From NCBI RefSeq assembly GCF_000473045.1, contig NZ_AXAY01000002.1, forward strand, positions 296,296-360,295: 64,000 bases of DNA, given 5' to 3'. Made by a program: the position numbers and the translations under genes. Source of the DNA: Bradyrhizobium sp. WSM3983 (GTDB lineage Bacteria > Pseudomonadota > Alphaproteobacteria > Rhizobiales > Xanthobacteraceae). Under the pieces are notes generated by a model that was not told where the DNA came from, did not search any database, and saw nothing but the letters and a program-made list of their open reading frames with translations. The first letter of the stretch is position 1, and every line of letters begins with the position of its first letter. This document shows positions 51,782-61,604 of the stretch, one piece after another.

Positions 51782-54469
51782 TTAACTCGCGGCTGCTGCG
51801 ATTTGGTGTCCTGGGCTCGCTTGGCCGTGGTTGATGTCGTCGCCGCGGCTGACCTCCGGCGGAAGCCCTGCAAAGCGTCGCAGGGCTTGCGCCATCTGCA
51901 CCCGTCCCTGGACGCCAGTGATCACCACGTCGACCATCACAAAGGACGAGTGGAAATGGCCGCGCGCCCCAAGTTGCTCGACCCGGACGCCGGCGGCCGC
52001 CATTGCCTCGGCATAGGCGATGCCTTCGTCACGCAACGGATCGAACTCGCAGGTCACCACGTAGGCCGGCGGCAGGCCCGCGACCTTGCCGCGCAACGGC
52101 GAGACGCGCGGATCGGTGCGGTCGGCCGGTGAGCAGTAGAGGTCCCAGAACCAGTACATCAGCGACCGCGTCAGGAAGTAGCCTGTCGCATTGTCGTTGT
52201 AGGAGGGCCGGTCGAATGTGCAGTCGGTCACCGGGCATACCAGCAACTGGCCCGCGATCTCCGGCCCGCCGCGGTCGCGCGCGAGCTGGCAGGTGACGGC
52301 GGCAATGTTGCCACCGGCGCTCCAGCCTGCGACCAGCACCGGTCCGGGCTTGCCACCGAGCTCGGCCAGATGCTCGGCGATCCAGCGCGTCGCTGCATAG
52401 CCGTCCTCGGCCGCGGTCGGGAAGCGGTGCTCCGGTGCGTGGCGATAGCCGACGCTGACGAAAATCAGGCCGGTCCGGCGCACCATGTCGCGGCAGAACG
52501 GTTCGTCCGACTGCTCGTCGCCGAGCACCCAGCCGCCGCCGTGGAAATAGACCACGACCTGATGCGGCCCCGGCGTGGCCGGCTTGTAGACACGATAAGG
52601 CAGCGGGCCATCGGCGCCGGGCAGGGTGCCGTCGACGATATCGCCGATCGGCCGTCCCGCGGGCCGGCCCTTGTTGAACTCGTTGACGAAGTCGCGCGCC
52701 CCGATTGCGCCCATCGATTCGATCGGCGGCAGGTTCAGCGACGCCAGCAGGTTCAGCACCAGCCGCACGTCCGGCTGCAGCCGCACCACCTCGCCGTCAT
52801 TGCATTGCGCGGCGACGTTGGGGCCGGTGAGCTTGAAGCCGAGCATGCCGCGGTTCGTGACCTCGTCGCAGATGCTGCGATAAGGACCGACGCCGCCGGT
52901 GTAGGGCATCAGGCCATGCACCTTGCCGGGCACGTTCGCGCCTGTGTACCAGGTGTTGGCGAGCCGGTGCAGCGTCACCATCGAGCAGTCAGCCATGTGC
53001 CGGCCCCAGCCGGCCTGCGCCGTCTCGGTCGGCTCGATCGTCGTGAAGCCGGCATCGCGCAGTGCGGCCAGGCGATCGACGACCCAGTCGACATGCTGTT
53101 CGATCGACACCGCCATGTTCGACAGCACCGACGGACTGCCGGGCCCGGTGATCATGAAGAAGTTCGGAAAACCTTCGACCGTGAGACCAAGATAGCTCTG
53201 CGGCCCCTGCGCCCAGACATCGGTGAGCGACTTGCCGTTGCGCCCGGCGATCGGATGCACGGCGCGGATCGCGCCGGTCATGGCATCGAACCCGGTCGCG
53301 AACACGATGATTTCGACATCGACGTGACGTTTGCCGGTGGTGATACCGCTCGCGGTGATCGCCTTGATCGGCTCCTGGCGCAGATTGACCAGCGTGACGT
53401 TCGGCCGGTTGTAGGTCGCATAGTAATTCGTATCGAGGCAGGGGCGTTTCGCGCCGAAGGGATGGTCGTGCGGTGTGAGTGCCGCAGCCGTTTCGGGATC
53501 CTTCACTGCGGCGCGGATTTTTTCCCGGATCAGGTCTGAGACGATGTTGTTGCCGTCGAGATCAACGCCCTGATCGGCCCAGAGCTGAGTCAGGATGTGG
53601 ACGAGATCGCCCGCGGCCCAGGCGCGTTCGAACCGCTCGCGACGCTCGGTATCGCTCAATTGCCAGCTCACCACCGTCTGCTGCGGATAGGGCACGCCGC
53701 TCATCGACCGGCGCGCCTGCTCGCGATAGGCCGCGCGGTCGCTCTGGAACAGGTCCCTGCGATCGGCCGGCGAGGGGCCGTTATGCGCAGGCAATGCGAA
53801 ATTCGGCGTGCGCTGGAACACGGTCAGATGCGCGGCCTGCTCGGCGATCAGCGGGATCGACTGGATGGCCGACGAGCCGGTGCCGATCACGGCAACGCGT
53901 TTTCCGCCGAGATTGACGCCGTCATGCGGCCAGCGTCCGGTGAAATAGACCTCGCCCTTGAAGTCCTTGACGCCGTCGATCTCCGGCGGCTTTGGCGCGG
54001 AGAGGCAGCCCGTAGCCATGATGTAGTGGCGGCAGGAGACCGGCGCGCCATTGTCGGTGCTGAGCTGCCAGCGTTCGGCTGTCTCGTCCCACTTGGCCTC
54101 GGTCACCTTGGTCTTGAAGCGGATATCGCGGCGCAGATCGTAGCGATCGGCGACGAAGCCGAGATAGCGCAGGATCTCGGGCTGTGCGGCGTATTTCTCC
54201 GACCAGGTCCAGGCCTTATCGAGTTCCGGGTCAAACGTGTAGCTGTAGTCGATGGTCTGGATATCGCAGCGCGCACCGGGATAGCGGTTCCAGTACCAGG
54301 TGCCACCGACGTCGCCGGCCTCTTCGAGACCAACGGCCGAGAGGCCGGCCTTGCGCAGGCGATGGAGAAGATAGAGGCCGGCAAATCCGGCGCCGACCAC
54401 GGCAACATCGACTCGTTGAGCTGTTCCATTCGCCGCTTTGGACTCACGCGCGACCATTGCTTCCGGCAT
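51782..54469 (-). CDS. Baeyer-Villiger-type flavin monooxygenase fused to an HSL-family alpha/beta hydrolase
   Basis: An 895-residue fusion. Residues 15-540 are a flavoprotein monooxygenase: FAD loop GAGFAG (26-31), [15 protein letters not shown] (55-69), NADPH loop GTGSSA (196-201), ATGFD (391-395). The BVMO fingerprint at 170-181 reads [12 protein letters not shown], with Phe176 where His is expected. Residues 600-870 are a hormone-sensitive-lipase-type hydrolase: HGGG 643-646, GWSAG with Ser717, Asp810 in DPLRDEG, and His838 or His840 (GHFH). The ATG at 54469 has GGGAGGAAT upstream. A BVMO makes an ester from a ketone and the hydrolase could cleave it. Confidence 0.9.
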   Translation of the reverse strand: MPEAMVARESKAANGTAQRVDVAVVGAGFAGLYLLHRLRKAGLSAVGLEEAGDVGGTWYWNRYPGARCDIQTIDYSYTFDPELDKAWTWSEKYAAQPEILRYLGFVADRYDLRRDIRFKTKVTEAKWDETAERWQLSTDNGAPVSCRHYIMATGCLSAPKPPEIDGVKDFKGEVYFTGRWPHDGVNLGGKRVAVIGTGSSAIQSIPLIAEQAAHLTVFQRTPNFALPAHNGPSPADRRDLFQSDRAAYREQARRSMSGVPYPQQTVVSWQLSDTERRERFERAWAAGDLVHILTQLWADQGVDLDGNNIVSDLIREKIRAAVKDPETAAALTPHDHPFGAKRPCLDTNYYATYNRPNVTLVNLRQEPIKAITASGITTGKRHVDVEIIVFATGFDAMTGAIRAVHPIAGRNGKSLTDVWAQGPQSYLGLTVEGFPNFFMITGPGSPSVLSNMAVSIEQHVDWVVDRLAALRDAGFTTIEPTETAQAGWGRHMADCSMVTLHRLANTWYTGANVPGKVHGLMPYTGGVGPYRSICDEVTNRGMLGFKLTGPNVAAQCNDGEVVRLQPDVRLVLNLLASLNLPPIESMGAIGARDFVNEFNKGRPAGRPIGDIVDGTLPGADGPLPYRVYKPATPGPHQVVVYFHGGGWVLGDEQSDEPFCRDMVRRTGLIFVSVGYRHAPEHRFPTAAEDGYAATRWIAEHLAELGGKPGPVLVAGWSAGGNIAAVTCQLARDRGGPEIAGQLLVCPVTDCTFDRPSYNDNATGYFLTRSLMYWFWDLYCSPADRTDPRVSPLRGKVAGLPPAYVVTCEFDPLRDEGIAYAEAMAAAGVRVEQLGARGHFHSSFVMVDVVITGVQGRVQMAQALRRFAGLPPEVSRGDDINHGQASPGHQIAAAAS

Positions 54470-54694
54470 GCATTCCTCCCGTGTATTTTGTTTTGCCGGC
54501 AGGCTAGCCCTGCAGGCTCGGCTTGTCATCACAGCAAGTGCAATCTTCGGTAGTCGTTTGCAGCTCATCGTGGTGACGCGAACGTTGCTTCAATGCACGC
54601 ACCGCGATGCACAATGGCCGTGATTACCCGGGCTAATCATGGACGATCCGCCTGTGTATGCTTGCGGTTACAAGCCGCGCGTATCCAGGGCGTC

Positions 54695-54904
54695 ATGACA
54701 GAGCTGAGTGAGCGAACCAAAGCGAACATGGACGTCGTCCTGGAAGAGACGTGCCGCCAATTGCCGCACGGCGGCGATCATGACAGCCGCAGGTTCATCG
54801 CCGAGCGCCTGATCGAGGCCGCGCAATCCGGCCATTCCACGCTCGGCGAGCTCGGCATCATCGCGCGGCGTGCACTGGCGGAGATTATTGCCAAGGGCAA
54901 TTAG
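54695..54904 (+). CDS. Small hypothetical protein
   Basis: A 69-residue soluble helical protein starting at ATG 54695 (MTELSERTKANMDVV) and ending ALAEIIAKGN. The family is not recognised. From memory, similar short proteins occur in Bradyrhizobium. It lies in the spacer between the BVMO fusion and the carboxylesterase. Confidence 0.6.
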   Translation: MTELSERTKANMDVVLEETCRQLPHGGDHDSRRFIAERLIEAAQSGHSTLGELGIIARRALAEIIAKGN

Positions 54905-54985
54905 CTTGGCACCGCAGAGCTTGCCTCGCCGTGAGCCGCAGACGTAACCTGCAAAGGAACTTTTCCGCACCTCGAGACCCCCAAG

Positions 54986-56458
54986 ATGCGGTGGCTGTTT
55001 ACACTCGTTGCGGCCTCATCATTTCTTTGCTGCGCCGGTGCCGCCGTCGCGCAGGCGGTCGGCCAGTTTCCATTTGCGTTGACGCGCGAAGGCCAGATGC
55101 TCGGCGCTGTCGAAGGCGAGGTGGCGTCCTTCAAGGGGCTCGTCTATGCGGCGCCCCCGGTCGGCGCGCTGCGCTGGCGTCCGCCGCAGGCCTTGCCCGA
55201 GAGTTCGGAGATGAGCATGGCCTACGACTATGGTGTGCCCTGTCTCCAGCCATCGATGCCGGCCGCGCGTGAGGATTGCCTCACCCTCAACGTGTTTCGT
55301 CCCTTTGGCGTCGACGGGCCGCTGCCGGTGATGGTGTTCATCCATGGCGGCGGCTTCGTTACGGGCACCGCTAGCAATCCGTTGTTCGACGGCTCGAGGC
55401 TGGCGCAGGCCGGCCTCATCGTCGTGACCGTGAACTATCGTCTCGGCGCGCTCGGCTGGCTCACGCATTCCGCGCTGTCGGAAAGCGGCTCCGGTAATTT
55501 TGGCCTGATGGATCAGATCACGGCGCTGCGCTGGGTGCACGACAACATCGCGGCCTTCGGGGGCGATGCGAACAACGTCACGCTGTTCGGCAACGGCGCC
55601 GGCGCGACGTCGATCGCGCTTCTGATGCTGTGCGCGCAATCACGCGATCTCTTCCAGAAAGCCATTCTGCAATCAGTGCCCGGTCGCTCGCGCCTGCCGT
55701 CGTCGCAGGAGGCCGAGGCCGTCGGCCGACAGTTTGTCGCTGCGCTCGGGCAAGAGACGGATCTGCGCGCCGTCGAACCGGCGCGTCTGCTCGCTGCTGA
55801 AAAGCGTCTGCTGGACAAATCGCCACGCGGCTTTGCGCCGGCGGTGGATGGTAACCTGGTGACGGAAGACATCGCCTCCGGATTTGCGACGGGACATGAG
55901 AGCCGCATTCCCCTGATCATCGGCTCGAATGACGATGAGACCCGCTTCGACAGCGAGCTGGAGGTCAAGGAGATGCTGTCCGCTTCGGGCGAGAGCATCG
56001 ATGAGCTGCGCAAGCTCTATCCTGATGTTGCCAAGCCGTCAGACGTTGCGGCAAGCTTCTATACCGACAAGGTCTTCTCCGAGCCGGTGCGAATGCTCGC
56101 TCGGCTTCATGCCGCGACCGGCGCGCCGACCTTCCGCTATCGCTTTGGCTATGTGCCGGAAGCCCGGCGCGGCATTCCGGACGAAGGCCACGGGCGCGAG
56201 TTGCAGTTCATCTTCGGCGTGGAGGGCGTGCCCGGTGCGGGCATCTTCTCGCGACGGGACCGCGAGGTCGCAAACCGCATGCGGGCATACTGGATCAACT
56301 TTGCGAAGAGCGGTGATCCCAACGGTACCGAGCTGCCGCAGTGGGATGCAGCCTCGGACCGCGACCATTTGCTGCTGATCGCGAACGATCGCATCACGAG
56401 CCGCGACGACCCCTGGTCGGAGCGTCTGAACCGGCTCGCCGGCGGCAGCAAAAAATGA
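54986..56458 (+). CDS. Type-B carboxylesterase family protein lacking the catalytic serine
   Basis: A 490-residue exported protein (signal about 1-23, ending AVAQA). The oxyanion loop IHGGGF (119-124) is present. The nucleophile elbow, normally GESAG, reads GNGAG at 202-206, so the serine is Gly204 (GGC at 55595-55597). The acid (E318 in GSNDDETRF) and base (H402 in GHGRELQFIFG) positions remain. It may be a non-catalytic binding protein or use another residue. It is divergent from the BVMO-hydrolase fusion, with a small gene between. Confidence 0.9.
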   Translation: MRWLFTLVAASSFLCCAGAAVAQAVGQFPFALTREGQMLGAVEGEVASFKGLVYAAPPVGALRWRPPQALPESSEMSMAYDYGVPCLQPSMPAAREDCLTLNVFRPFGVDGPLPVMVFIHGGGFVTGTASNPLFDGSRLAQAGLIVVTVNYRLGALGWLTHSALSESGSGNFGLMDQITALRWVHDNIAAFGGDANNVTLFGNGAGATSIALLMLCAQSRDLFQKAILQSVPGRSRLPSSQEAEAVGRQFVAALGQETDLRAVEPARLLAAEKRLLDKSPRGFAPAVDGNLVTEDIASGFATGHESRIPLIIGSNDDETRFDSELEVKEMLSASGESIDELRKLYPDVAKPSDVAASFYTDKVFSEPVRMLARLHAATGAPTFRYRFGYVPEARRGIPDEGHGRELQFIFGVEGVPGAGIFSRRDREVANRMRAYWINFAKSGDPNGTELPQWDAASDRDHLLLIANDRITSRDDPWSERLNRLAGGSKK

Positions 56459-56465
56459 GTTGGGC

Positions 56466-56645
56466 TTAGGCCGCGAGCTCGACGCGCGGTGCCGGGCTCA
56501 GCCGGTCTTCCTCAAGATGGTCCATCGCGCCGTCCTTCTCGACGGCGTAGAACTGCTGGCCATCCTTCGTCCTGTAGGCGGCACGGACCACGCCGCGGCG
56601 GCCCTTGTCACTGTTGACGACGTCCCCCAGCGCAAACTTCTTCAT
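56466..56645 (-). CDS. Small conserved-looking hypothetical protein
   Basis: A 59-residue protein starting at ATG 56645 (MKKFALGDVVNSDKGRRGVV). It looks like a small beta-barrel (SH3/KOW-like), with AVEKDGAMDHLEEDRLSP near the end. Convergent with the carboxylesterase (7 bp between stops). The function is unknown. Confidence 0.6.
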   Translation of the reverse strand: MKKFALGDVVNSDKGRRGVVRAAYRTKDGQQFYAVEKDGAMDHLEEDRLSPAPRVELAA

Positions 56646-56805
56646 CTCACGTCTCGCTTGTCTTCTGGCCGATTCCTTCGGCCACGGCTGGATTGTGGGC
56701 GGCAAATCGTTAACGACTTGCTAACCATACCGGTTTGCCTATGCTCGCCGCGGATCGCGCGGGCAGTTCACACGCGCATGTTGTCAACGAAACGAGCCGG
56801 CACAA

Positions 56806-57597
56806 ATGACGCGACTTCCGACCCTGTTCCTGTCCCACGGCGGTGGCCCCTGGCCCTTCATGGAGGATCGGCGGGTGCAATATGCCAAGACTGCTGCGGA
56901 ATTCGGCCGGCTGCCGCAGCTTCTGCCGGCGGGGCCGAAGGCGGTGCTCGTCATCACCGGCCATTGGGAGGCTGACGCCTTCACCGTGTCGACCTCGGCG
57001 CATCCGCCGATGGTGTACGACTATTACGGTTTCCCCGAGCATACCTATCACATCACATATCCGGCGCCGGGCCAGCCCGAGCTTGCTGCGGAGGTGAGAG
57101 CGCTGCTCAAGCATGCAGGTCTCGATTGCCAGGAGGATGCCAATCAGGGTTTTGATCACGGCACCTTCGTGCCGCTCGGCCTGATGTATCCGAACGCCGA
57201 CATGCCAATCGTGCTGCTGTCTCTGAAGTCGAGCTACGACGCGGCCGAGCACATCAAGGTCGGGCAGGCGATCGCCTCGTTGCGCGACGAGGGCATTCTG
57301 ATCGTCGGCAGCGGGCTCACCTATCACAACATGCGCGGTTTTGGCCGCGCGGAGTCGAAGCCGGTCTCGTATGATTTCGAAGCTTATCTGAACGAGGCGA
57401 TCGGCGCGGATGCGGCGCGCCGCAACGCGATGCTGGTTGACTGGGAGAATGCGCCGAGCGCGCGCCTTGCCCATCCGCGTGAGGATCATCTGCTGCCGCT
57501 GATGGTGGCGGCCGGTGCGGCGGGCAGCGACGTCGGCAAGCGCGTCTTCGTCGACGAAGTCGCAAGCGTCGCGATGGCGTCGTATGTGTTTGGATGA
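56806..57597 (+). CDS. Class III extradiol dioxygenase family protein (DODA/YgiD type)
   Basis: A 263-residue LigB-superfamily protein. The metal-ligand regions are FLSHGGGPWPF (His11), ITGHWEAD, DHGTFVPLGLMYP and SGLTYHNMRGFG. Family members cleave catechol rings such as DOPA or caffeate, some with Zn or Fe. It is cytosolic, monocistronic, and followed by a palindromic element. The physiological substrate is unknown. Confidence 0.9.
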   Translation: MTRLPTLFLSHGGGPWPFMEDRRVQYAKTAAEFGRLPQLLPAGPKAVLVITGHWEADAFTVSTSAHPPMVYDYYGFPEHTYHITYPAPGQPELAAEVRALLKHAGLDCQEDANQGFDHGTFVPLGLMYPNADMPIVLLSLKSSYDAAEHIKVGQAIASLRDEGILIVGSGLTYHNMRGFGRAESKPVSYDFEAYLNEAIGADAARRNAMLVDWENAPSARLAHPREDHLLPLMVAAGAAGSDVGKRVFVDEVASVAMASYVFG

Positions 57598-57600
57598 ATT

Positions 57601-57681
57601 CGTAGGGCGGATTAGCGAAGCGTAATCCGCCATCGCGCCGCAACAAAGCTGGCGGATTGCGCTTCGCTAATCCGCCCTACG
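57601..57681. repeat. Palindromic element, CGTAGGGCGGATTAGC family
   Basis: The 22-bp ends CGTAGGGCGGATTAGCGAAG.. and ..CTTCGCTAATCCGCCCTACG are perfect inverted copies. A further nested pair (TAATCCGCCA with GGCGGATTG) lies inside. It is of the kind often seen between Bradyrhizobium genes and shares its CGTAGGG end with the element at 39448. Confidence 0.8.
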
Positions 57682-57725
57682 GATCGCGCAAGCTCAACCG
57701 TATTTTATTCGGCTGCAGTCAGGCC

Positions 57726-59177
57726 TCAGCCGCGGCGGGACGCCATCAGGCTGCGGTAAAGCGCGGCGTACTCGCCGGCGCGGTTGCGCCAGGAGACGTC
57801 GGTCGCAAGCCCGCTCAATTGCAGTCGTCGCCAGGTCGGCTTGTCGTGGAAGGCGGCATTCGCCTTGCGCAGGGTGCTGGCGAAGGCGTCCGCCGTCACG
57901 GGGCCGAACTTGAATCCGGTGGCATTTTGTCCGGCCTCGCCGCTATCGACGATGGTGTCCTCGAGGCCGCCGACGCGGGAGACGATGGGGACGGCGCCGT
58001 AGCGCAGCGCGCAAAGCTGGGTCAGCCCGCACGGCTCGAACCGCGACGGCACGAGGAGCGCGTCTGAGCCGGCCTGGATCAGATGCGCCAGGATCTCGTC
58101 ATAGCCGATCATGACTCCGATCCGGCCGGGATTGGCGCGCGCCGCGGCCTGATAGCGATCCTGGAGATCGCGGTCGCCGCTGCCGAGCAGCGCAAGCTGC
58201 ATGCCCTGGTCCAGGATCGTCGGGATCGCCTCGAGCAGGAGGTCGAGCCCCTTCTGCCAGGACAGCCGGCTGATGACGCCGAGCAGCGGCGCCTCGTCGG
58301 AGGAATCGAGATTGAACTGCTGTTGAAGCACCGCCTTGTTCGCGGACCGGAACGTGAGGTCCTGCGCGCCAAAGCGATAGGCGATGTGTGGATCGGTTTG
58401 CGGATTCCACACTTCGATGTCGATGCCGTTGAGGATGCCGCTCAGCACATTCGCGCGTTCGCGCAGCAGGCCGCCTAACCCCATGCCGCCTTCGTCGCTC
58501 TGGATCTCCCGCGCATAGGTCGGTGACACCGTGGTGATGCGATCGGCAAGTTGCAGGCCGGCCTTCAAAAAGCTGATGCCGCCGAAATATTCGAGGCCGT
58601 GGACGTCGAACGACGCGTCCGGGGGCAGGCCGATCGCGCCCGTCAACGCGCGGTCGAACTTGCCCTGATAGGCCATGTTGTGAATGGTCATCACCGTGCC
58701 GGGCCGCGTCGTGCCGTCATAGTGCAGATAGGCCGGCGCGAGCCCGGCCTGCCAGTCATGGGCATGCACGACATCTGGAACGAAGGCCGCGACGAGACCG
58801 TGGCCGATATCGGCGGCGACGCGCGACAGCGCCGCGAAACGCAATCCGTTATCCGGCCAGTCGACACCCTCGGCGGTGACGTAGGGATTACCCGGCCGTG
58901 CATAGAGATGCGGCACGTCGAGCACGAACAGGTCGAGCCCGTCATGTGAGCCGGCGAGCAGGCGTCCAGGCCCGCCGAAATAGTCCGGCCAGCGCCGGAT
59001 TTCATCGGCTCCCGAGAGCAGCCGCATCACGTCCGGGTAGCCCGGCATCAAGGTGCGCATCTCGACGCCGTGCGCCTTCAGCGCAATCGGCAGCGCACCG
59101 GCGACATCCGCGAGGCCGCCGGTCTTGACGATGGGGTAGACTTCAGAAGCGACCGCGAGGACGCGAACAGGCGTCAT
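57726..59177 (-). CDS. glgA: Glycogen synthase (ADP-glucose)
   Basis: A 483-residue GT5 glycosyltransferase that extends alpha-1,4-glucan from ADP-glucose. Motifs are the N-terminal [19 protein letters not shown] (Lys of KTGGL binds ADP-glucose), [10 protein letters not shown], and the C-terminal [17 protein letters not shown]. It begins within the glgC stop (ATGA type overlap), so the two glycogen genes are coupled. No glgB, glgP or glgX is in the window. Confidence 0.96.
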   Translation of the reverse strand: MTPVRVLAVASEVYPIVKTGGLADVAGALPIALKAHGVEMRTLMPGYPDVMRLLSGADEIRRWPDYFGGPGRLLAGSHDGLDLFVLDVPHLYARPGNPYVTAEGVDWPDNGLRFAALSRVAADIGHGLVAAFVPDVVHAHDWQAGLAPAYLHYDGTTRPGTVMTIHNMAYQGKFDRALTGAIGLPPDASFDVHGLEYFGGISFLKAGLQLADRITTVSPTYAREIQSDEGGMGLGGLLRERANVLSGILNGIDIEVWNPQTDPHIAYRFGAQDLTFRSANKAVLQQQFNLDSSDEAPLLGVISRLSWQKGLDLLLEAIPTILDQGMQLALLGSGDRDLQDRYQAAARANPGRIGVMIGYDEILAHLIQAGSDALLVPSRFEPCGLTQLCALRYGAVPIVSRVGGLEDTIVDSGEAGQNATGFKFGPVTADAFASTLRKANAAFHDKPTWRRLQLSGLATDVSWRNRAGEYAALYRSLMASRRG

Positions 59178-60436
59178 GTATTGAGCCTGTCGATCATCGT
59201 CTGGGTGATCAGCGAGATGCCCTGCTCGGTGGTGCGGAAGCGCTTTGCGTCGAGCTCGGGATCCTCGCCGACGACAAGTCCTTCGGGGATCTCGATGCCG
59301 CGGTCGATCACGACGTTCTTCAGCCGCGCGCCGCGTCCGACCTGAACGTAGGGCATGATGACGGCGTTCTCGACATTGGCATAGGAGTTGATGCGCACGC
59401 CGGTGAACAGCAGCGAGCGGCGCAGCGATGCGCCGGAGATGATGCAGCCACCGGAAACCAGCGAACTTACCGCCTGGCCGCGCCGGCTTTCCTCGTCATG
59501 GACGAATTTCGCGGGCGGCGTGATCTCCGCATAGGACCAGATCGGCCAGGAGCGATCGAACAGATCGAGCTCCGGCACCACGTCGGTCAAGTCGATATTG
59601 GCGGCCCAATAGGCGTCGACGGTACCGACATCGCGCCAATAGGCGCGCTCGTCGCTGCCGGAGCGGACGCAGGAGGTCGAGAACTGGTGCGCGATGGCGC
59701 GGCCGTTCTTGACGATGTAGGGGATGATGTCCTTGCCGAAATCGTGGTTGGAGTGCGGGTCCTCGGCGTCGCGCTTGAGCTGGTCGAACAGGAATTTGGC
59801 GTCGAATACGTAGATGCCCATGCTGGCGAGCGAGACGTCCGGCTTGCCCGGCATCGGCGGCGGATCGGCGGGCTTCTCCAGGAACGACTGGATCCAGCCG
59901 TCCTCGTCGATATGCATGATGCCGAAGCCAGAGGACTCCGTCCTCGGCATTTCGAGGCAGCCGACCGTGACGTCGGCACCGCTGTCGACGTGCTGCCGCA
60001 GCATCACCTCGTAGTCCATTTTATAGATATGGTCGCCGGCGAGCACGACGATGAAGCGGCAGGCGTGGGACTCGATGATGTCGATGTTCTGGTAGATCGC
60101 ATCCGCCGTGCCGACATACCACATGCTTTCCGAGACACGCTGGCTCGCAGGCAGGATGTCAAAGCTCTCGTTGCGCTCGGGCCGGAAGAAGTTCCAGCCC
60201 ATCTGCAAATGCCGGATCAGGCTGTGCGCCTTGTACTGGGTGGCGACCGCGATGCGGCGGATGCCGGAGTTCACCGCGTTCGACAGCGCGAAATCGATGA
60301 TGCGGGATTTGCCGCCGAAATAGACCGCGGGCTTGGCGCGCCGGTCGGTCAATTCCAGCAGCCGGCTGCCGCGCCCGCCTGCCAGGACGAACGCAAGGGC
60401 CTGACGGGCAAGCGGCTCATTTCCGGCGGCACTCAT
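59174..60436 (-). CDS. glgC: Glucose-1-phosphate adenylyltransferase
   Basis: A 420-residue enzyme that makes ADP-glucose, the committed step of glycogen synthesis. The nucleotide loop is [23 protein letters not shown] (near residues 17-39), with [13 protein letters not shown] in the middle. The C-terminal left-handed beta-helix has [19 protein letters not shown]. It is upstream of glgA in the same unit. Confidence 0.97.
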   Translation of the reverse strand: MSAAGNEPLARQALAFVLAGGRGSRLLELTDRRAKPAVYFGGKSRIIDFALSNAVNSGIRRIAVATQYKAHSLIRHLQMGWNFFRPERNESFDILPASQRVSESMWYVGTADAIYQNIDIIESHACRFIVVLAGDHIYKMDYEVMLRQHVDSGADVTVGCLEMPRTESSGFGIMHIDEDGWIQSFLEKPADPPPMPGKPDVSLASMGIYVFDAKFLFDQLKRDAEDPHSNHDFGKDIIPYIVKNGRAIAHQFSTSCVRSGSDERAYWRDVGTVDAYWAANIDLTDVVPELDLFDRSWPIWSYAEITPPAKFVHDEESRRGQAVSSLVSGGCIISGASLRRSLLFTGVRINSYANVENAVIMPYVQVGRGARLKNVVIDRGIEIPEGLVVGEDPELDAKRFRTTEQGISLITQTMIDRLNT

Positions 60437-60775
60437 GTCATCCTCCCACGTGTCTGGCGCAAGCTCAGGCTCTCGCGAAGTGCCTTCCGGCCGCGCATCG
60501 TTGGAACCGATAGTAACGGTACCAATAGTAAATCGGGAAGGTGCTTGTTGGTTGCGAATGCATGGGAAGCTTAACGCTTTGCCGCGGCGCGGAGGACCTT
60601 CGGCGCCGTCGTCCCGTTGTCATATCGGCGCGGCGTATCCGCGTCGCGTTATCACAATTGAGGCATGGTCGGGCATCTTGTGCGGTGCACGCGAATTCGA
60701 GACTCAACACTGGGGATGCCCGATCATGGCTTGCGATCCTTTTCCGAACGAAAACGTCAGACAGGGAGTGAGACG

Positions 60776-61210
60776 ATGAGTGTCTGGAAAACGGCAATTG
60801 CCTGTTCGCTGACGGCCGCGGTGGTGGCCGGCCAAATCGAGCAGGCCTCGGCGGCGCCGATGCCGACCAATGTCGCGACCATGAAGGCGGCTGCGGGCGA
60901 CGATGTCACCCAGGTGTACTGGCGGGGTCGTGGCTGGGGATGGGGTCTCGGCGGCCTTGCGGCCGGCGCGATCATCGGCGGCGCCATCGCCAGTACCTCA
61001 CCTTACGGCTACGGTTATTATGGCGGCGGCCCGTATTACGACGGCGGCTATGAATATCCGGGGCCGGGCTACGGCTATGCGCCGGCGTACTATGGTTATG
61101 GACCTGGCTACGGTTACGGCTACCGTCCTTACTATCGGCCGAGCCCGTACAGCTATGGTTACTACGGGCCTCGGGCGTATTACCGTCCCTACTACAGGCA
61201 CTATTGGTGA
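60776..61210 (+). CDS. Secreted Gly/Tyr-rich protein
   Basis: A 144-residue protein with a signal peptide (about 1-27, ending ASAAP), a GWGLGGLAAGAIIGGAIAS glycine-zipper-like segment (about 53-75), and a C-terminal 70 residues made mainly of Gly, Tyr and Pro in short YGYGPGYGYGY-type repeats. Such proteins are common in Bradyrhizobium and may be cell-surface or envelope proteins; no function is known. The ATG at 60776 has AGGGAGTGAG upstream. Confidence 0.75.
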   Translation: MSVWKTAIACSLTAAVVAGQIEQASAAPMPTNVATMKAAAGDDVTQVYWRGRGWGWGLGGLAAGAIIGGAIASTSPYGYGYYGGGPYYDGGYEYPGPGYGYAPAYYGYGPGYGYGYRPYYRPSPYSYGYYGPRAYYRPYYRHYW

Positions 61211-61604
61211 ACTCGCGGGCCGACACCGGTCTCTCTAGAGCGACAGCCACACGATCAGGCTCATGCAGGCGAGATGCGCGAGCACGATCGCGGCGAGATG
61301 CAGCGGGCCGGCTGTGAGGCGAAGCCTGTGCATCCCGCCGCCTTCGTCACGGCAGTGGCTCTCAGCAACATGGGCCTCGGCTCAGCAGCGCACCATTGCG
61401 TGATGCGTCCGGGGCACGAGACCTCACAAAGTCATCAAGCGCCTGTGAGGTAGGAACGAGACTTCCAACCCGATCGCTTTTCTCGAAACATTCCTTCTGT
61501 GCTTAGAGCCGACAACAACACCCCCATTGCTATTTGCACCCCTCCCTTGCACCACGCCGCATCCCGTCAAAAATCATTCAGACGACCACATCGGGAGACC
61601 GGCC
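61211..61604. other. Gap before the CmcJ/NvfI-like gene
   Basis: No normal-length gene is seen. A 32-codon minus-strand frame that could encode one membrane helix is listed separately (61235-61333). The right end carries GGGAGACC just before the next ATG. Confidence 0.4.
61235..61333 (-). CDS. Possible single-helix membrane micropeptide
   Basis: A 32-residue frame from ATG 61333 to TAG 61235. The peptide is two basic residues followed by a long hydrophobic run (HLAAIVLAHLACMSLIVWL), as in small single-pass membrane proteins. No clear ribosome site. Chance is a real alternative. Confidence 0.25.
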   Translation of the reverse strand: MHRLRLTAGPLHLAAIVLAHLACMSLIVWLSL

